From: Bacteroidota bacterium
GTDB taxonomy: Bacteria; Bacteroidota; Bacteroidia; Chitinophagales; Chitinophagaceae
Direction of reading: 5' to 3'
Assembly: GCA_005882315.1 (NCBI GenBank)
Contig: VBAR01000006.1
Span: 124,001-188,000, forward strand
DNA: 64,000 bases
This document shows, in pieces, positions 1 through 9,161 of this stretch (positions are counted from its first letter, which is position 1; each line of letters begins with the position of its first letter). The notes under the pieces were generated by a model, which saw only the letters and a program-made list of their open reading frames with translations, searched no databases and was not told where the DNA came from. Made by a program: the position numbers and the translations under genes.

Positions 1-907
1 CGCCGATGCAGCAATGCGGCATCAGTGTTTTTATTAGCGCAACACGTTCTGCATATAGCTCTCTTTTATATCTTCTGCGCATTAGCCCAAGGATCTTATT
101 ACTTCCACTTTGTAATGGGATATGAAAATGCGGCATGAACTTATCACTATTGGCAACATGTTCAATTATTTCATTGGTCAGCAGGTTGGGTTCAATAGAT
201 GAAATGCGGTAACGTTTGATGCCATCCAATTTTTCCAATGCTTTTACCAGTTGAAAAAAGTTTTCTTCATATTTAAGATCACCATCAGGGCCTTTTCCAA
301 AATCACCAAGATTTACCCCGGTCAATACAATTTCTTTTACTCCATGGGCTGCAAGATGTTCAGCATTCCTGATCACATTTTCAATACTATCACTCCTGCT
401 TTTTCCACGAGCCTGTGGTATGGTACAAAAGGAACAGTTATAATCACAACCATCCTGCACTTTTAAAAATGTTCTTGTACGGTCATTCATTGAAAAAGAA
501 GAATTGAAACCAGTTACATCTTCAATTTCACAACTGCTGATCTTTGCTGAATCGCCTTTGCTTAGTTCTTTTATGTGCTGACCTAAATTAAATTTTTCTG
601 CAGCGCCAAGTACCAGGTCAACACCCGGTATAGCTGCAATTTCTTTTGGTTTTAACTGTGCATAACAACCAGTAATTACTACCAGGCTTGCTGGTGCTTT
701 CCGTTGTATCCGGCGTACAAGTTGGCGGCATTCTTTGTCTGCATTATCAGTAACCGAGCAGGTATTGATGACATATACGTCGGCATGATCGTCAAATTCT
801 TTTTTCTCAAACCCCTCGTTTTCAAGCATCCTTGAAAGTGTAGAGGTTTCAGAGAAATTGAGCTTGCAGCCTAATGTGTGAAATGCTATTGATCTTGCTT
901 CCGCCAT
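1..907 (-). CDS. mtaB: tRNA threonylcarbamoyladenosine methylthiotransferase MtaB (3' end beyond window)
   Basis: A radical-SAM enzyme that adds a methylthio group to t6A37 of tRNA. I translated it directly: it starts at ATG 907 and stays open to the window edge, giving about 302 of an expected ~440 residues, so the C-terminal TRAM region is missing. The N-terminal methylthiotransferase domain begins with TLGCKLN and has cysteines near residues 14, 50 and 81 that would hold the auxiliary cluster. The radical-SAM motif CDYNCSFC (C154, C158, C161) follows. The TLGCKxN start and overall layout fit MtaB better than MiaB or RimO. It diverges from the DUF4258 gene across 58 bp. Confidence 0.9.
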   Translation of the reverse strand, partial: MAEARSIAFHTLGCKLNFSETSTLSRMLENEGFEKKEFDDHADVYVINTCSVTDNADKECRQLVRRIQRKAPASLVVITGCYAQLKPKEIAAIPGVDLVLGAAEKFNLGQHIKELSKGDSAKISSCEIEDVTGFNSSFSMNDRTRTFLKVQDGCDYNCSFCTIPQARGKSRSDSIENVIRNAEHLAAHGVKEIVLTGVNLGDFGKGPDGDLKYEENFFQLVKALEKLDGIKRYRISSIEPNLLTNEIIEHVANSDKFMPHFHIPLQSGSNKILGLMRRRYKRELYAERVALIKTLMPHCCIG

Positions 908-928
908 AGAACCTGCAAAACTAAGATT

Positions 929-958
929 TTTGATTGTAGTAAGCGGACTTTAGATTTG
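929..958 (+). promoter_or_regulatory. Bacteroidota-type promoter before the DUF4258 gene
   Basis: A TTTG at 929-932 is followed after 18 bp by TAGATTTG (951-958), matching the TTTG / TAnnTTTG pattern of the Bacteroidota primary sigma factor. The ATG at 966 lies only seven bases after the box, so the transcript would have almost no 5' leader. Confidence 0.6.
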
Positions 959-965
959 CCATTAT

Positions 966-1433
966 ATGAAGAAAGCGGCTCCTTTGATTTTAATTCTTAT
1001 CCTCGCTGCTGCGCTATTGGTAATCAGGAACTATAAAGGGTGTAATCAGCCCGATCCTGGAAAGAAAATAACTACAAATGACACCCGTAACGATAACAAA
1101 CCGGATGTAAACCGTGATCTTGGTTTTGACAGGCGAACAAGTTTCCTTGAATACAGCAATCATGCTAAATGCCGGATGCAATGCCGGAAAATTTCACAGG
1201 CAGAGGTAGAGGAAATCATGCTTGATGGTAATATAAACTACAACAAAAGCGATATTAAAAATGCAAGATGCCCACGATATGCTTTAGAAGGAATTACAAA
1301 GGATAATCAGCGGGTACGGATTGTTTATGCCCAATGCAATGATAAAACCGAAGTAGTAACAGTAATTGATCTGGAAACGGATTGGAGTTGTTCCTGTCCC
1401 GGAGATGATAAAAAATTTGAAAACAGGAACTAA
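966..1433 (+). CDS. DUF4258 domain-containing membrane-anchored or exported protein
   Basis: A 155-residue protein with an N-terminal hydrophobic segment (about residues 4-20) that is either a membrane anchor or a signal peptide. The rest resembles DUF4258, with a His/Cys-bearing start (SNHAKCRMQCR, about 65-75), a central YALEG element and a VVTVIDLETDW strand near the end. The C-terminal CSC is unusual but fits the Cys-rich character of this subgroup. The stop overlaps the plsC start by one base (TAATG), so the two are probably co-translated. The molecular role of DUF4258 is not established. Confidence 0.75.
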   Translation: MKKAAPLILILILAAALLVIRNYKGCNQPDPGKKITTNDTRNDNKPDVNRDLGFDRRTSFLEYSNHAKCRMQCRKISQAEVEEIMLDGNINYNKSDIKNARCPRYALEGITKDNQRVRIVYAQCNDKTEVVTVIDLETDWSCSCPGDDKKFENRN

Positions 1434-2191
1434 TGAAATTATTGCTGAAACCTCTTCAATGGATCTACTGCATTTACGCATTGGCTACGTTTATTGGCAT
1501 CATGCTGATTCTTTTTCCTTTTATGCTGATCGCTTCATTATTCGGAAGGATGAAAGGAGGCAATATCATATACCGCCTTTGTACACTTTGGGCAGATATC
1601 TGGTTCTTCCTGATCTTTATTCATCATCGGAATTATTACGAACAGGCTCCTGATAAAAACAAACAATACATTTTTGTAGGTAATCATATCTCTTTTATCG
1701 ATGCGCCGTTATTGGCAAAAGTGATTCGTCGCCCAATCCGTGCTTTGGGACGAATTGAATTAAGCAAGACACCTGTATTTGGATTTATTTATCGCAGTGT
1801 AGTTGTTATTGTTGACCGAGGGGATGCCCTGCATAGGGCCAAAAGTGTACGCAATCTAAAATCGGTGATCAGCAAAGGGGTTTCAATAATTGTAATGCCC
1901 GAAGGAACGTTTAATATGACCGATCAACCCTTGAAACCTTTTTATGATGGCGCATTTCGTGTAGCAATAGAAACGCAAACCACACTAAAGCCATTTTTAT
2001 TGCTTGACCCTTTTGACCGGATGCATTATAAAAATTTGTTTACACTTACACCAGGAAAAAGCCGTGCTATTTTCCTGGAAGAAGTACCGGTTGATGGATT
2101 GACATTAGATGATGTTCAGTCTCTGAAACAAAAGGTTTATGATCTGATGGAAAAGAAACTAATTGAATATAAAGCCACGTGGATAAAATAA
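1433..2191 (+). CDS. plsC: 1-acyl-sn-glycerol-3-phosphate acyltransferase (PlsC family)
   Basis: Acylates lysophosphatidic acid to phosphatidic acid at the inner membrane. The protein has 252 residues, normal for the family. A hydrophobic N-terminal segment (about 9-36) precedes the catalytic NHISFID motif (HX4D: H85 and D90). A PEGTF block (about 156-160) that binds the glycerol phosphate follows. The gene is coupled to the upstream DUF4258 gene by a one-base overlap. Related acyltransferases such as ornithine-lipid OlsA share these motifs, so the exact acceptor is inferred from family only. Confidence 0.85.
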   Translation: MKLLLKPLQWIYCIYALATFIGIMLILFPFMLIASLFGRMKGGNIIYRLCTLWADIWFFLIFIHHRNYYEQAPDKNKQYIFVGNHISFIDAPLLAKVIRRPIRALGRIELSKTPVFGFIYRSVVVIVDRGDALHRAKSVRNLKSVISKGVSIIVMPEGTFNMTDQPLKPFYDGAFRVAIETQTTLKPFLLLDPFDRMHYKNLFTLTPGKSRAIFLEEVPVDGLTLDDVQSLKQKVYDLMEKKLIEYKATWIK

Positions 2192-2238
2192 CTGCCACCC
2201 CTGATTTTCTCTTAAATTGAGCAATGAATATTTGAAAA

Positions 2239-4689
2239 GTGTACGCTGAAATCATCATACCCCTGGCTCTTCCTAAAAACTACACATGGTCTGTGCCTGA
2301 ACATTTAAAAGAGCAGGTGAGTGTTGGTTGTCGTGTAGAAGTAAATCTCGGAAAAAATAAAAAGTACGCTGGCATTATAAAAGCATTGCTGGATAAAATG
2401 CCGGTTATTTATGAAACAAAAGATATACTGAATGTGCTGGATGTGGAGCCTGTTGTGCATGAACAGCAATTAAAATTGTGGGAATGGATAGCGGATTATT
2501 ATATGTGCAGCGAAGGAGAAGTAATGGCTGCAGCTTTACCATCTCATTTTAAGCTTAGCAGTGAAACGATCGTTGTCTTTAACGAAGAGTATGGGGAAGA
2601 TTTTTCTGCATTGGGACATGATGAATTCCTGGTAGCTGAAGCATTGCTGATAAAACGTGAATTGAAGCTTTCGGAGGTACAGCAAATATTGGATTCATCG
2701 CATGTTTATCCGGTCATCAATCAGCTCATCAATAAAAAAGTTTGTTATGTATGGGAAGCATTAAAAGATAAATATGCGCCGAAAAAAGAAATATTCATTT
2801 TACTCAATCAGCAATATCATGATGAAGCCAACCTTGAAAAGCTGTTGAATGAAGATAAAAAACTACAGCGGGCAGAAAAACAAATGGAGCTGCTTTTGTC
2901 TTATCTACATCTTGCAAAAACAGAAGGTGAAGTTTTAAAATCACAACTGCTAAAAAAATCAAATGCAACAGAAGCGCAACTGAAGGGATTGATCGATAAA
3001 AATATTCTCGTCGCGGAAAAAAGAAATGTAGACAGGATAAGTTTTCTTCCTAAGGACATTAAAATTGATTTTGAGCTTACACCTGAGCAGCAACAATGTT
3101 TGCATAATATTAAGCACTCATTTACTGAAAAACCGGTGTGCCTGCTTCATGGTGTAACCGGAAGCGGCAAAACATTGGTGTATATAAAACTGATGGAAGA
3201 AATAATCCGGAAAGGAAAGCAGGTACTTTATATGCTTCCGGAAATTGCTTTAACATCCCAGATCATTCGTCGTCTTCAAAAGCATTTTGGTGGGCATATC
3301 GGTGTTTATCATTCCAAGTTTTCACAAAATGAAAGAGTAGAATTATGGAATAAAGTGAAAAGCGGCGAACTGAAAATTATTTTAGGTGCAAGGTCTGCTT
3401 TGTTTTTGCCTTACTATGATCTGTCACTTATTATTTGTGATGAAGAACATGATACTTCCTACAAACAAAACGATCCGGCTCCACGATACAATGGCAGAGA
3501 TGCGGCTGTTTATTTTGCTTCATTGTTTAAAGCAAATGTTTTGCTGGGAAGTGCTACTCCTTCACTGGAGACATTTTACAATGCACAAACGGGTAAATAT
3601 GGATTGACTGAATTGCTTAATCGCTATGGCGATATTCAATTACCACCGATCACTGTGATCGATACGAAAGGAATACCAACAAAAGATAAAACAAAAGTGA
3701 TGGTATCGCCGGGTTTGAGTGAGGCGATCAAAGAAACGATCGCAAAAGAAAAACAGATAATATTGTTTCAAAACCGCCGCGGTTATACGCCTTACCAGGT
3801 TTGTAATGTCTGCGGATGGATACCACAATGCAAGTACTGTGATGTTTCATTGACCTATCATAAATTGAATCATAAATTAGTTTGTCATTACTGTGGTACT
3901 ACTTATCAGCCGGTGCAAATCTGTGCAGCTTGCGGCAGTCATAATTTTTCACAACGAAACTTTGGTACAGAAAGAATTGAAGAACTATTGCATGAAGAAT
4001 TCCCTGATGCTAAAGTGGCAAGAATGGATATGGATACAGTGAAAGGCAAAAAAGCTCATGATGTTTTGATACAGCAATTTGAACAAAAAAGAGTTGATAT
4101 ACTGGTAGGTACTCAAATGGTAGTAAAAGGATTAGATTTTGATAATGTTGATTTGGTGGGAGTACTCGATGCAGATGGCTTGTTACATTTTGCTGATTTC
4201 CGTGTAAATGAAAGAGCTTTTCAACTGATGGAGCAGGTGAGTGGCAGGGCCGGACGAAAAGAAGCAACAGGTAAAGTAATTATTCAAACTACAAATACAG
4301 CTCACCCGGTTTTACAGTATGTAAAAGATCATGATTATAAAAAAATGTTCACTGATGAAATTGAAAAAAGAAAGCAATTCTTTTACCCGCCTTTTTCCCG
4401 GATGATCCATTTTACATTCAGGCATAAGTTTAAAGAGGTAGTGGAAAGAGCTTCCGTCAGTTTTGCGGATGCTTTAAAACTAAAATATGGGAACTATATG
4501 ATAGGACCTGCAGAGCCCGGTGTGAACAGGGTTAGAAATTTATATCTTATAGAGTTGATGTTGAAACTGCCCCGTGATACAAAACTGATTGCTCAATGCA
4601 AACAAGATATTATGGAACAGGTTGCTGTTTTGCACAACAATAAAAGCTACCGCAGCGTAGCTGTGGTGCCAGATGTAGACCCTGTATAA
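2239..4689 (+). CDS. priA: Primosomal protein N' / replication restart helicase PriA
   Basis: A 3'-5' DNA helicase that reloads the replisome at stalled forks. The start is GTG at 2239, giving the expected N-terminal DNA-binding domain. Walker A GVTGSGKT lies at 305-312 and Walker B DEEH at 401-404. Eight cysteines in four CxxC pairs (522/525, 531/534, 549/552, 562/565) form the two zinc sites. The helicase C-terminal block includes a QVSGRAGR motif. The length of 816 residues is typical. It follows plsC by 47 bp with no visible terminator, so it may be read from the same transcript. Confidence 0.95.
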   Translation: MYAEIIIPLALPKNYTWSVPEHLKEQVSVGCRVEVNLGKNKKYAGIIKALLDKMPVIYETKDILNVLDVEPVVHEQQLKLWEWIADYYMCSEGEVMAAALPSHFKLSSETIVVFNEEYGEDFSALGHDEFLVAEALLIKRELKLSEVQQILDSSHVYPVINQLINKKVCYVWEALKDKYAPKKEIFILLNQQYHDEANLEKLLNEDKKLQRAEKQMELLLSYLHLAKTEGEVLKSQLLKKSNATEAQLKGLIDKNILVAEKRNVDRISFLPKDIKIDFELTPEQQQCLHNIKHSFTEKPVCLLHGVTGSGKTLVYIKLMEEIIRKGKQVLYMLPEIALTSQIIRRLQKHFGGHIGVYHSKFSQNERVELWNKVKSGELKIILGARSALFLPYYDLSLIICDEEHDTSYKQNDPAPRYNGRDAAVYFASLFKANVLLGSATPSLETFYNAQTGKYGLTELLNRYGDIQLPPITVIDTKGIPTKDKTKVMVSPGLSEAIKETIAKEKQIILFQNRRGYTPYQVCNVCGWIPQCKYCDVSLTYHKLNHKLVCHYCGTTYQPVQICAACGSHNFSQRNFGTERIEELLHEEFPDAKVARMDMDTVKGKKAHDVLIQQFEQKRVDILVGTQMVVKGLDFDNVDLVGVLDADGLLHFADFRVNERAFQLMEQVSGRAGRKEATGKVIIQTTNTAHPVLQYVKDHDYKKMFTDEIEKRKQFFYPPFSRMIHFTFRHKFKEVVERASVSFADALKLKYGNYMIGPAEPGVNRVRNLYLIELMLKLPRDTKLIAQCKQDIMEQVAVLHNNKSYRSVAVVPDVDPV

Positions 4690-4779
4690 TGACATAAATG
4701 CGGATTCGTTTTTCTTATCTTAAATTTTTATCTTACCGGCTATTTATTATTACAAGTGCATTAAACCAACCGATCACAA

Positions 4780-6843
4780 ATGGGTAAAAAGAATAAAAAG
4801 GCAAATACACCAACAGGACAGGAGAAAAAACTAAAACTCCAAGACTTTTCGCTTGATCCGGCAGCAGAGAAAAAATTGAAATATCGCTTTGCTTTTTTCA
4901 TAGCCATCATTGCTTTTATCATTTATGCTCATTCTGTTTCTTTCGGCTATGTATATGATGACAGAACAGTAACAGTGCAAAACAGGATGGTAACAGCAGG
5001 AGTGGATAGTATCGGTGTTATTTTCAAATCAGATTACTGGTATGGGTTTTCGGAAAATGAAGACATGATCAAAGAGGACAAAAGTGGTGTGATCTATCGT
5101 CCTGTATCGTTAGTCATGTTTGCATTGGAGTGGGAACTTTTTTCTGATACACCTGCAATTGGCCATTTGATGAATGTGCTTTTTTATGCGGCTACCTGCT
5201 TTTTACTGTTTTTGGTATTGGTGCATTTATTTAAAGGCTATCATCTTGCCGTACCTTTTATATGTGCTTTACTCTACACAGTACACCCGGTGCATACTGA
5301 AGTGGTAAGTAATATTAAAAGCCGTGACGAAATAATGTGTATGTTCTTCGGTGTGTTATCTGCATTAATGTTTTTGCGATACAACTTAAGTAATCAGTTG
5401 AAATTTCTAATTGCCGGTACAGCAGCTTTTTTTCTTTCACTGCTTTCAAAAGAAACAGGTATTACATTTTTAGTTGCCATACCATTGATCTTATTTTTCA
5501 GTCAGGGACTGCAATTAAAAAAACTATCTGTAAACCTGTTGGGATTGGTAATAATGACCGGTTTGTATTTTTTTATCAGGGCACAGCTAAATATTGGCAT
5601 TTCAACAGCAGGGCGGATTGATTTCTTTGATAATATTATGGTAACCGCCAATGGCTTTTCAGAACGCTACGGAACAGCTTTTTATATATTGCTTAAATAC
5701 CTGGCCATACAGATATTTCCTCATCCGCTTGTAAGTGATTATTCTTATGCACAACTTGAAGTAAAAGCGTTGACGGATGTAACTGCACTCTTCTCATTAT
5801 TGATACATGCTGCCGCGGGTATCTATGCTTTACTTGGAATCCGTAAAAGAAAACTGGCCTCCTTTGCAATACTGTTTTACCTGGTTACATTGGCGCCGGT
5901 TGCAAATATTTTTTTCCTGGTTGCTTCCAATATGGCTGAACGGTTTTTATATATCCCATCGCTGGGTATTTGTGTCCTACTCACTCTGTTGTTGGTTCGT
6001 TTATTCAAAACAAATCCTGTTACAGCGAGTCTGCAGCCTGTTGCAAATTATCTGTCATCAAAAAAATCATTGCTTACCGCCGCAATTGTTTTGGCTGCTC
6101 TTTTTTCATTAAAGACATTTTTCAGAAGCAGTGACTGGAAAAGTGATGTTTCACTTTTTGGCAATGATGTAAAAAATTCACCTAAAAGTGCAAGGCTGCA
6201 TTATGGTTATGGCGCAGCAATGATCGCAGCAATAGATAGTGCAAAACTTACATTGCCCGAGGTGGACGCAATTGTCGATGAGGGTATAGGTGAAATACAG
6301 AGTGCCCTTGCCATTTACCCCCAGTATGCAAATGCTTACTATATTATTGCGATCGTTCAAAAAGACCGCAAACAATATGCAGCATCAGCAGATAATATGT
6401 TGAAAGCAATACAATATTACCCGGCTAAGAACCCTACTTTTTACAAAAGCCTTGGTTATATTTATTTGAAAAGCGGGAACTACCAGAATTCGATTGCTGT
6501 TATTGATACTTTCCTTGCAATGAAGCCGGCAACAGCCGACGTTTTAAACAACAAAGGCTCGTCGCTATATGAAATGAAAAGGTATGATGAGGCATTGGCT
6601 GTTTTCTTAAAAGCTGATTCTTTGAATTCAAAAGATTCTTCGATAGCAAAAAATATTGGCCGTTGTTATGCTGGTATGCAGCGATATGACAAAGCAGAAG
6701 AGTATTTTAAGAAAACAATCCAATTGGAACCGAATAACGCTTATAATTACCAGTATCTTGGTTTTACCTACCAACTCATGGGAGATTCTGTAAGAGCAAA
6801 TGAGCAGTTTATTAAAGCAAATGAGATACTGCTGCGCAAATAA
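4780..6843 (+). CDS. TMTC-like multi-pass membrane protein with C-terminal TPR repeats
   Basis: A 687-residue polytopic protein. After a lysine-rich cytoplasmic start, about ten hydrophobic segments span residues 30-460, then a soluble region with about four TPR units (510-680). The first luminal/periplasmic loop has VYDDRTV. A later HPVHTEVVSNIKSRDE block (about 170-185) closely resembles the HPVHTEAV...GRAD signature of the TMTC group of GT-C-fold glycosyltransferases. I infer a polyprenyl-phosphate-sugar-dependent transferase, but the substrate and acceptor are unknown. A membrane protein that only shares the GT-C fold is the alternative. Confidence 0.7.
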   Translation: MGKKNKKANTPTGQEKKLKLQDFSLDPAAEKKLKYRFAFFIAIIAFIIYAHSVSFGYVYDDRTVTVQNRMVTAGVDSIGVIFKSDYWYGFSENEDMIKEDKSGVIYRPVSLVMFALEWELFSDTPAIGHLMNVLFYAATCFLLFLVLVHLFKGYHLAVPFICALLYTVHPVHTEVVSNIKSRDEIMCMFFGVLSALMFLRYNLSNQLKFLIAGTAAFFLSLLSKETGITFLVAIPLILFFSQGLQLKKLSVNLLGLVIMTGLYFFIRAQLNIGISTAGRIDFFDNIMVTANGFSERYGTAFYILLKYLAIQIFPHPLVSDYSYAQLEVKALTDVTALFSLLIHAAAGIYALLGIRKRKLASFAILFYLVTLAPVANIFFLVASNMAERFLYIPSLGICVLLTLLLVRLFKTNPVTASLQPVANYLSSKKSLLTAAIVLAALFSLKTFFRSSDWKSDVSLFGNDVKNSPKSARLHYGYGAAMIAAIDSAKLTLPEVDAIVDEGIGEIQSALAIYPQYANAYYIIAIVQKDRKQYAASADNMLKAIQYYPAKNPTFYKSLGYIYLKSGNYQNSIAVIDTFLAMKPATADVLNNKGSSLYEMKRYDEALAVFLKADSLNSKDSSIAKNIGRCYAGMQRYDKAEEYFKKTIQLEPNNAYNYQYLGFTYQLMGDSVRANEQFIKANEILLRK

Positions 6844-6912
6844 AAAGGATTGCTAATTTAAAGTCATTTTCATCTTCCTGTTTTTAGCTTATCATTGTAG
6901 TGAATTTCCAAT

Positions 6913-7923
6913 ATGCAAACCCAGGAAAACTTTTCGCTTAAAGCCTACAACACATTCAATATTGATGTGGCAGCAAAGCAATTTGCTTCATTCGAAAATG
7001 TTGATGAATTAATTGAACTCATCTATCAACAATCATCACTTCCAACTCTTATTCTCGGTGGCGGCAGTAATATTTTGTTTACCAAAAATTTTGATGGATT
7101 GATCTTAAAGAATGAGATCAAAGGCATCCAGGAATTGCATGAGGATAAAGAGTATGTGTATGTAAAAGCAGGAGCAGGTGAAAACTGGCACAGCTTTGTT
7201 TTATATTGTATGCAAAGAAACTGGTCGGGCATTGAAAACCTCTCATTGATACCGGGCAACGTTGGCGCTGCGCCTATTCAGAATATCGGGGCTTATGGAG
7301 TAGAATTGGAAAATGTATTCCATTCATTGGAAGCTTGTCATTTACAGGAAAAAAGAATTTACACTTTTACAAGAAATGATTGTGAGTTTGGCTATCGTGA
7401 CAGTGTATTTAAAAGAAAATATAAAAGCCAGTTTGCAATTATTTCAGTTTGCTTTAAATTGAAAAAGCATCCGGTATTTCATACCAGTTATGGAGCTATT
7501 CAACAGGAGCTGGATCGGATGGGAATTAAAGACCTAAGCATACAAGCAATTTCAAATGCAGTTATCAATATCCGCTCTTCTAAATTACCTGACCCAAAGC
7601 AAATCCCCAACGCAGGCAGTTTTTTTAAAAACCCGGAAATAGATACTGCCAAATATGAAGAGTTGAGATCAAAATATCCCGGTATTATCGCTTATGCATT
7701 GCCTAATGCCCGCTATAAGCTGGCGGCAGGGTGGATGATCGAACAATGCGGATGGAAGGGAGTAAGAAGAGGAGATGCCGGGTGCCATGCCCAGCAGGCA
7801 TTGGTACTTGTAAACTATGGTACTGCATCCGGCAAACAGGTATATGATCTGAGCGAGGAAATACTATTAAGCGTAAACGAAAAGTTCGGAATACTATTAG
7901 AAAGGGAGGTTAATATATTTTAA
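6913..7923 (+). CDS. murB: UDP-N-acetylenolpyruvoylglucosamine reductase MurB
   Basis: An FAD enzyme that makes UDP-N-acetylmuramate from the enolpyruvyl intermediate using NADPH. The FAD-binding segment contains GGGSNILF (about 49-56) and the LSLIPGNVGAAPIQNIGAYG block. The catalytic serine lies in NAGSFFKNP, and the C-terminal EREVNIF supplies the conserved Glu, as in the E. coli type I enzyme. The length of 336 residues is normal. It is 69 bp after the TMTC-like gene and stands apart from other mur genes in this window. Confidence 0.95.
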   Translation: MQTQENFSLKAYNTFNIDVAAKQFASFENVDELIELIYQQSSLPTLILGGGSNILFTKNFDGLILKNEIKGIQELHEDKEYVYVKAGAGENWHSFVLYCMQRNWSGIENLSLIPGNVGAAPIQNIGAYGVELENVFHSLEACHLQEKRIYTFTRNDCEFGYRDSVFKRKYKSQFAIISVCFKLKKHPVFHTSYGAIQQELDRMGIKDLSIQAISNAVINIRSSKLPDPKQIPNAGSFFKNPEIDTAKYEELRSKYPGIIAYALPNARYKLAAGWMIEQCGWKGVRRGDAGCHAQQALVLVNYGTASGKQVYDLSEEILLSVNEKFGILLEREVNIF

Positions 7924-7984
7924 CTTAACCGGTGCAGCGGTTTCTGACGACGGATTGTCAAAACTGATATATAACCAAAAAAAC

Positions 7985-8878
7985 ATGAAAAAATCAACCT
8001 TGCTTATCGTGATATTATGTGTCGTTAGTGGCTCATTATTTTCACAGGACAAAATTTACCGGAATAATGGTAAGATAGTACTTGCTAAAGTGATTGAAGT
8101 AGGTGCAACTGAAATAAAATACAAGGAATTTGACAACCCAGATGGCCCTATTTATGTATTGGAAGCAGACCGCATATTAAAAATCGTTTATGAGAACGGT
8201 AAGGTTGAAAAGTTTACCGATAACCTTAAAGACCCGGAGAGATATGCCGGACAATCTAACAGAGCGATAAAAATAAATTTTCTTTCTCCGTTGTATGGTT
8301 ACTTCGAATTAGGTTATGAAAAGAGTGTAAGCCTGGGAAAATCATATGAGTTTTCTCTTGGTATAATTGGCGCCGGAAAAAATTCTACTATCGACTACTA
8401 TTCCGGCACAATAGAGGAAGTTAAAAAAAGCCCCTTTGGTTTTTTTATCAGTGGAGGATATAAATTCGGCAGGCTCCCTGACTTTCTTATTTTCGGTAAG
8501 TCAAAAGCCAGTCATTTAATGCAGGGTACTTACGTTAAACCTATAGTCTATTTTGGTAACTATAAAGAGAACATTATAATGGAAAAAGCCAACAGTACTT
8601 ATGAGGTTGGCGAGCAGAATGTCACTTTTGGTGCATTGCAAATCGAATTTGGGCGCCAATGGGTTCTCGGCGAAAAGATGGTGATGGATTTATACTGGGG
8701 ATTTGGCTATGGCATAGATAATAAAGAGGATAGTTATCAGTATTATAGTAGCCAACCTTATTATGAAAACACATCTGCTTTTAATTATGCATATGCCAGG
8801 GGTGGATCAAGTCCCGGGTTAGCATTGTCATTTGGGTTAAAAATGGGACTATTGCTTAAGAATAAAGAAGCAAAATAA
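7985..8878 (+). CDS. Exported protein of unknown function, probably outer-membrane associated
   Basis: I chose the ATG at 7985 rather than an upstream start because it opens a clean signal peptide (MKKSTLLIVILCVVSGSLFSQ), leaving about 297 residues. The first part of the mature protein has repeated short strands around DKIYRNNG...EIKYKEFD and YVLEADRILKIVYENG, a pattern often seen in Bacteroidota surface proteins. The rest is rich in aromatic and glycine residues in alternating strands (GYFELGYEKS, YWGFGYGI, LSFGLKMG), suggesting a small beta-barrel or OM-facing beta protein. I do not recognise a named family. A strong terminator follows. Confidence 0.6.
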   Translation: MKKSTLLIVILCVVSGSLFSQDKIYRNNGKIVLAKVIEVGATEIKYKEFDNPDGPIYVLEADRILKIVYENGKVEKFTDNLKDPERYAGQSNRAIKINFLSPLYGYFELGYEKSVSLGKSYEFSLGIIGAGKNSTIDYYSGTIEEVKKSPFGFFISGGYKFGRLPDFLIFGKSKASHLMQGTYVKPIVYFGNYKENIIMEKANSTYEVGEQNVTFGALQIEFGRQWVLGEKMVMDLYWGFGYGIDNKEDSYQYYSSQPYYENTSAFNYAYARGGSSPGLALSFGLKMGLLLKNKEAK

Positions 8879-8904
8879 TAACCCCTCACACTATTTATTA
8901 CTGG

Positions 8905-8953
8905 TATATTCCGCTCGGATGAATTTTTATTTCTCTAAGCGGAATATATTTTT
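8905..8953 (+). terminator. Rho-independent terminator after the exported-protein gene
   Basis: An 11-bp perfect stem pairs TATATTCCGCT (8905-8915) with AGCGGAATATA (8938-8948) around a ~22-base loop and runs into a T-rich tail. Confidence 0.75.
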
Positions 8954-9126
8954 ATAATACACTTCTTTATAATTAGCAATCAATTTGACTGAATAAATCA
9001 GGGATTAGACCTTTCATTTTTTTAGTCGCCTCTCAATGACTCCGGTTTAAGTTATCATAGATACACAACCCTATTTTGAAAGGTTGATATTTACCAATTT
9101 TTAATTAATTTTTTTAAACGCATATT

Positions 9127-9145
9127 TGTAAACGTTTTCGTTACA
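9127..9145 (+). promoter_or_regulatory. Possible operator: interrupted inverted repeat next to a promoter-like box
   Basis: TGTAAACG, TTTT and CGTTACA form an inverted repeat with one extra base in the left arm. It overlaps CATATTTG (9121-9128), one base off the TAnnTTTG -7 box, and lies 17 bp before the dehydrogenase start. The rest of the 283-bp gap holds the preceding terminator and AT-rich sequence. A regulator binding here is an inference. Confidence 0.3.
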
Positions 9146-9161
9146 GGAATAAATATACAGT

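Noticed and set aside
251-466. A 71-codon plus-strand ORF near the left edge
   Set aside because: It overlaps the MtaB gene, which is supported by Fe-S and radical-SAM motifs on the other strand.
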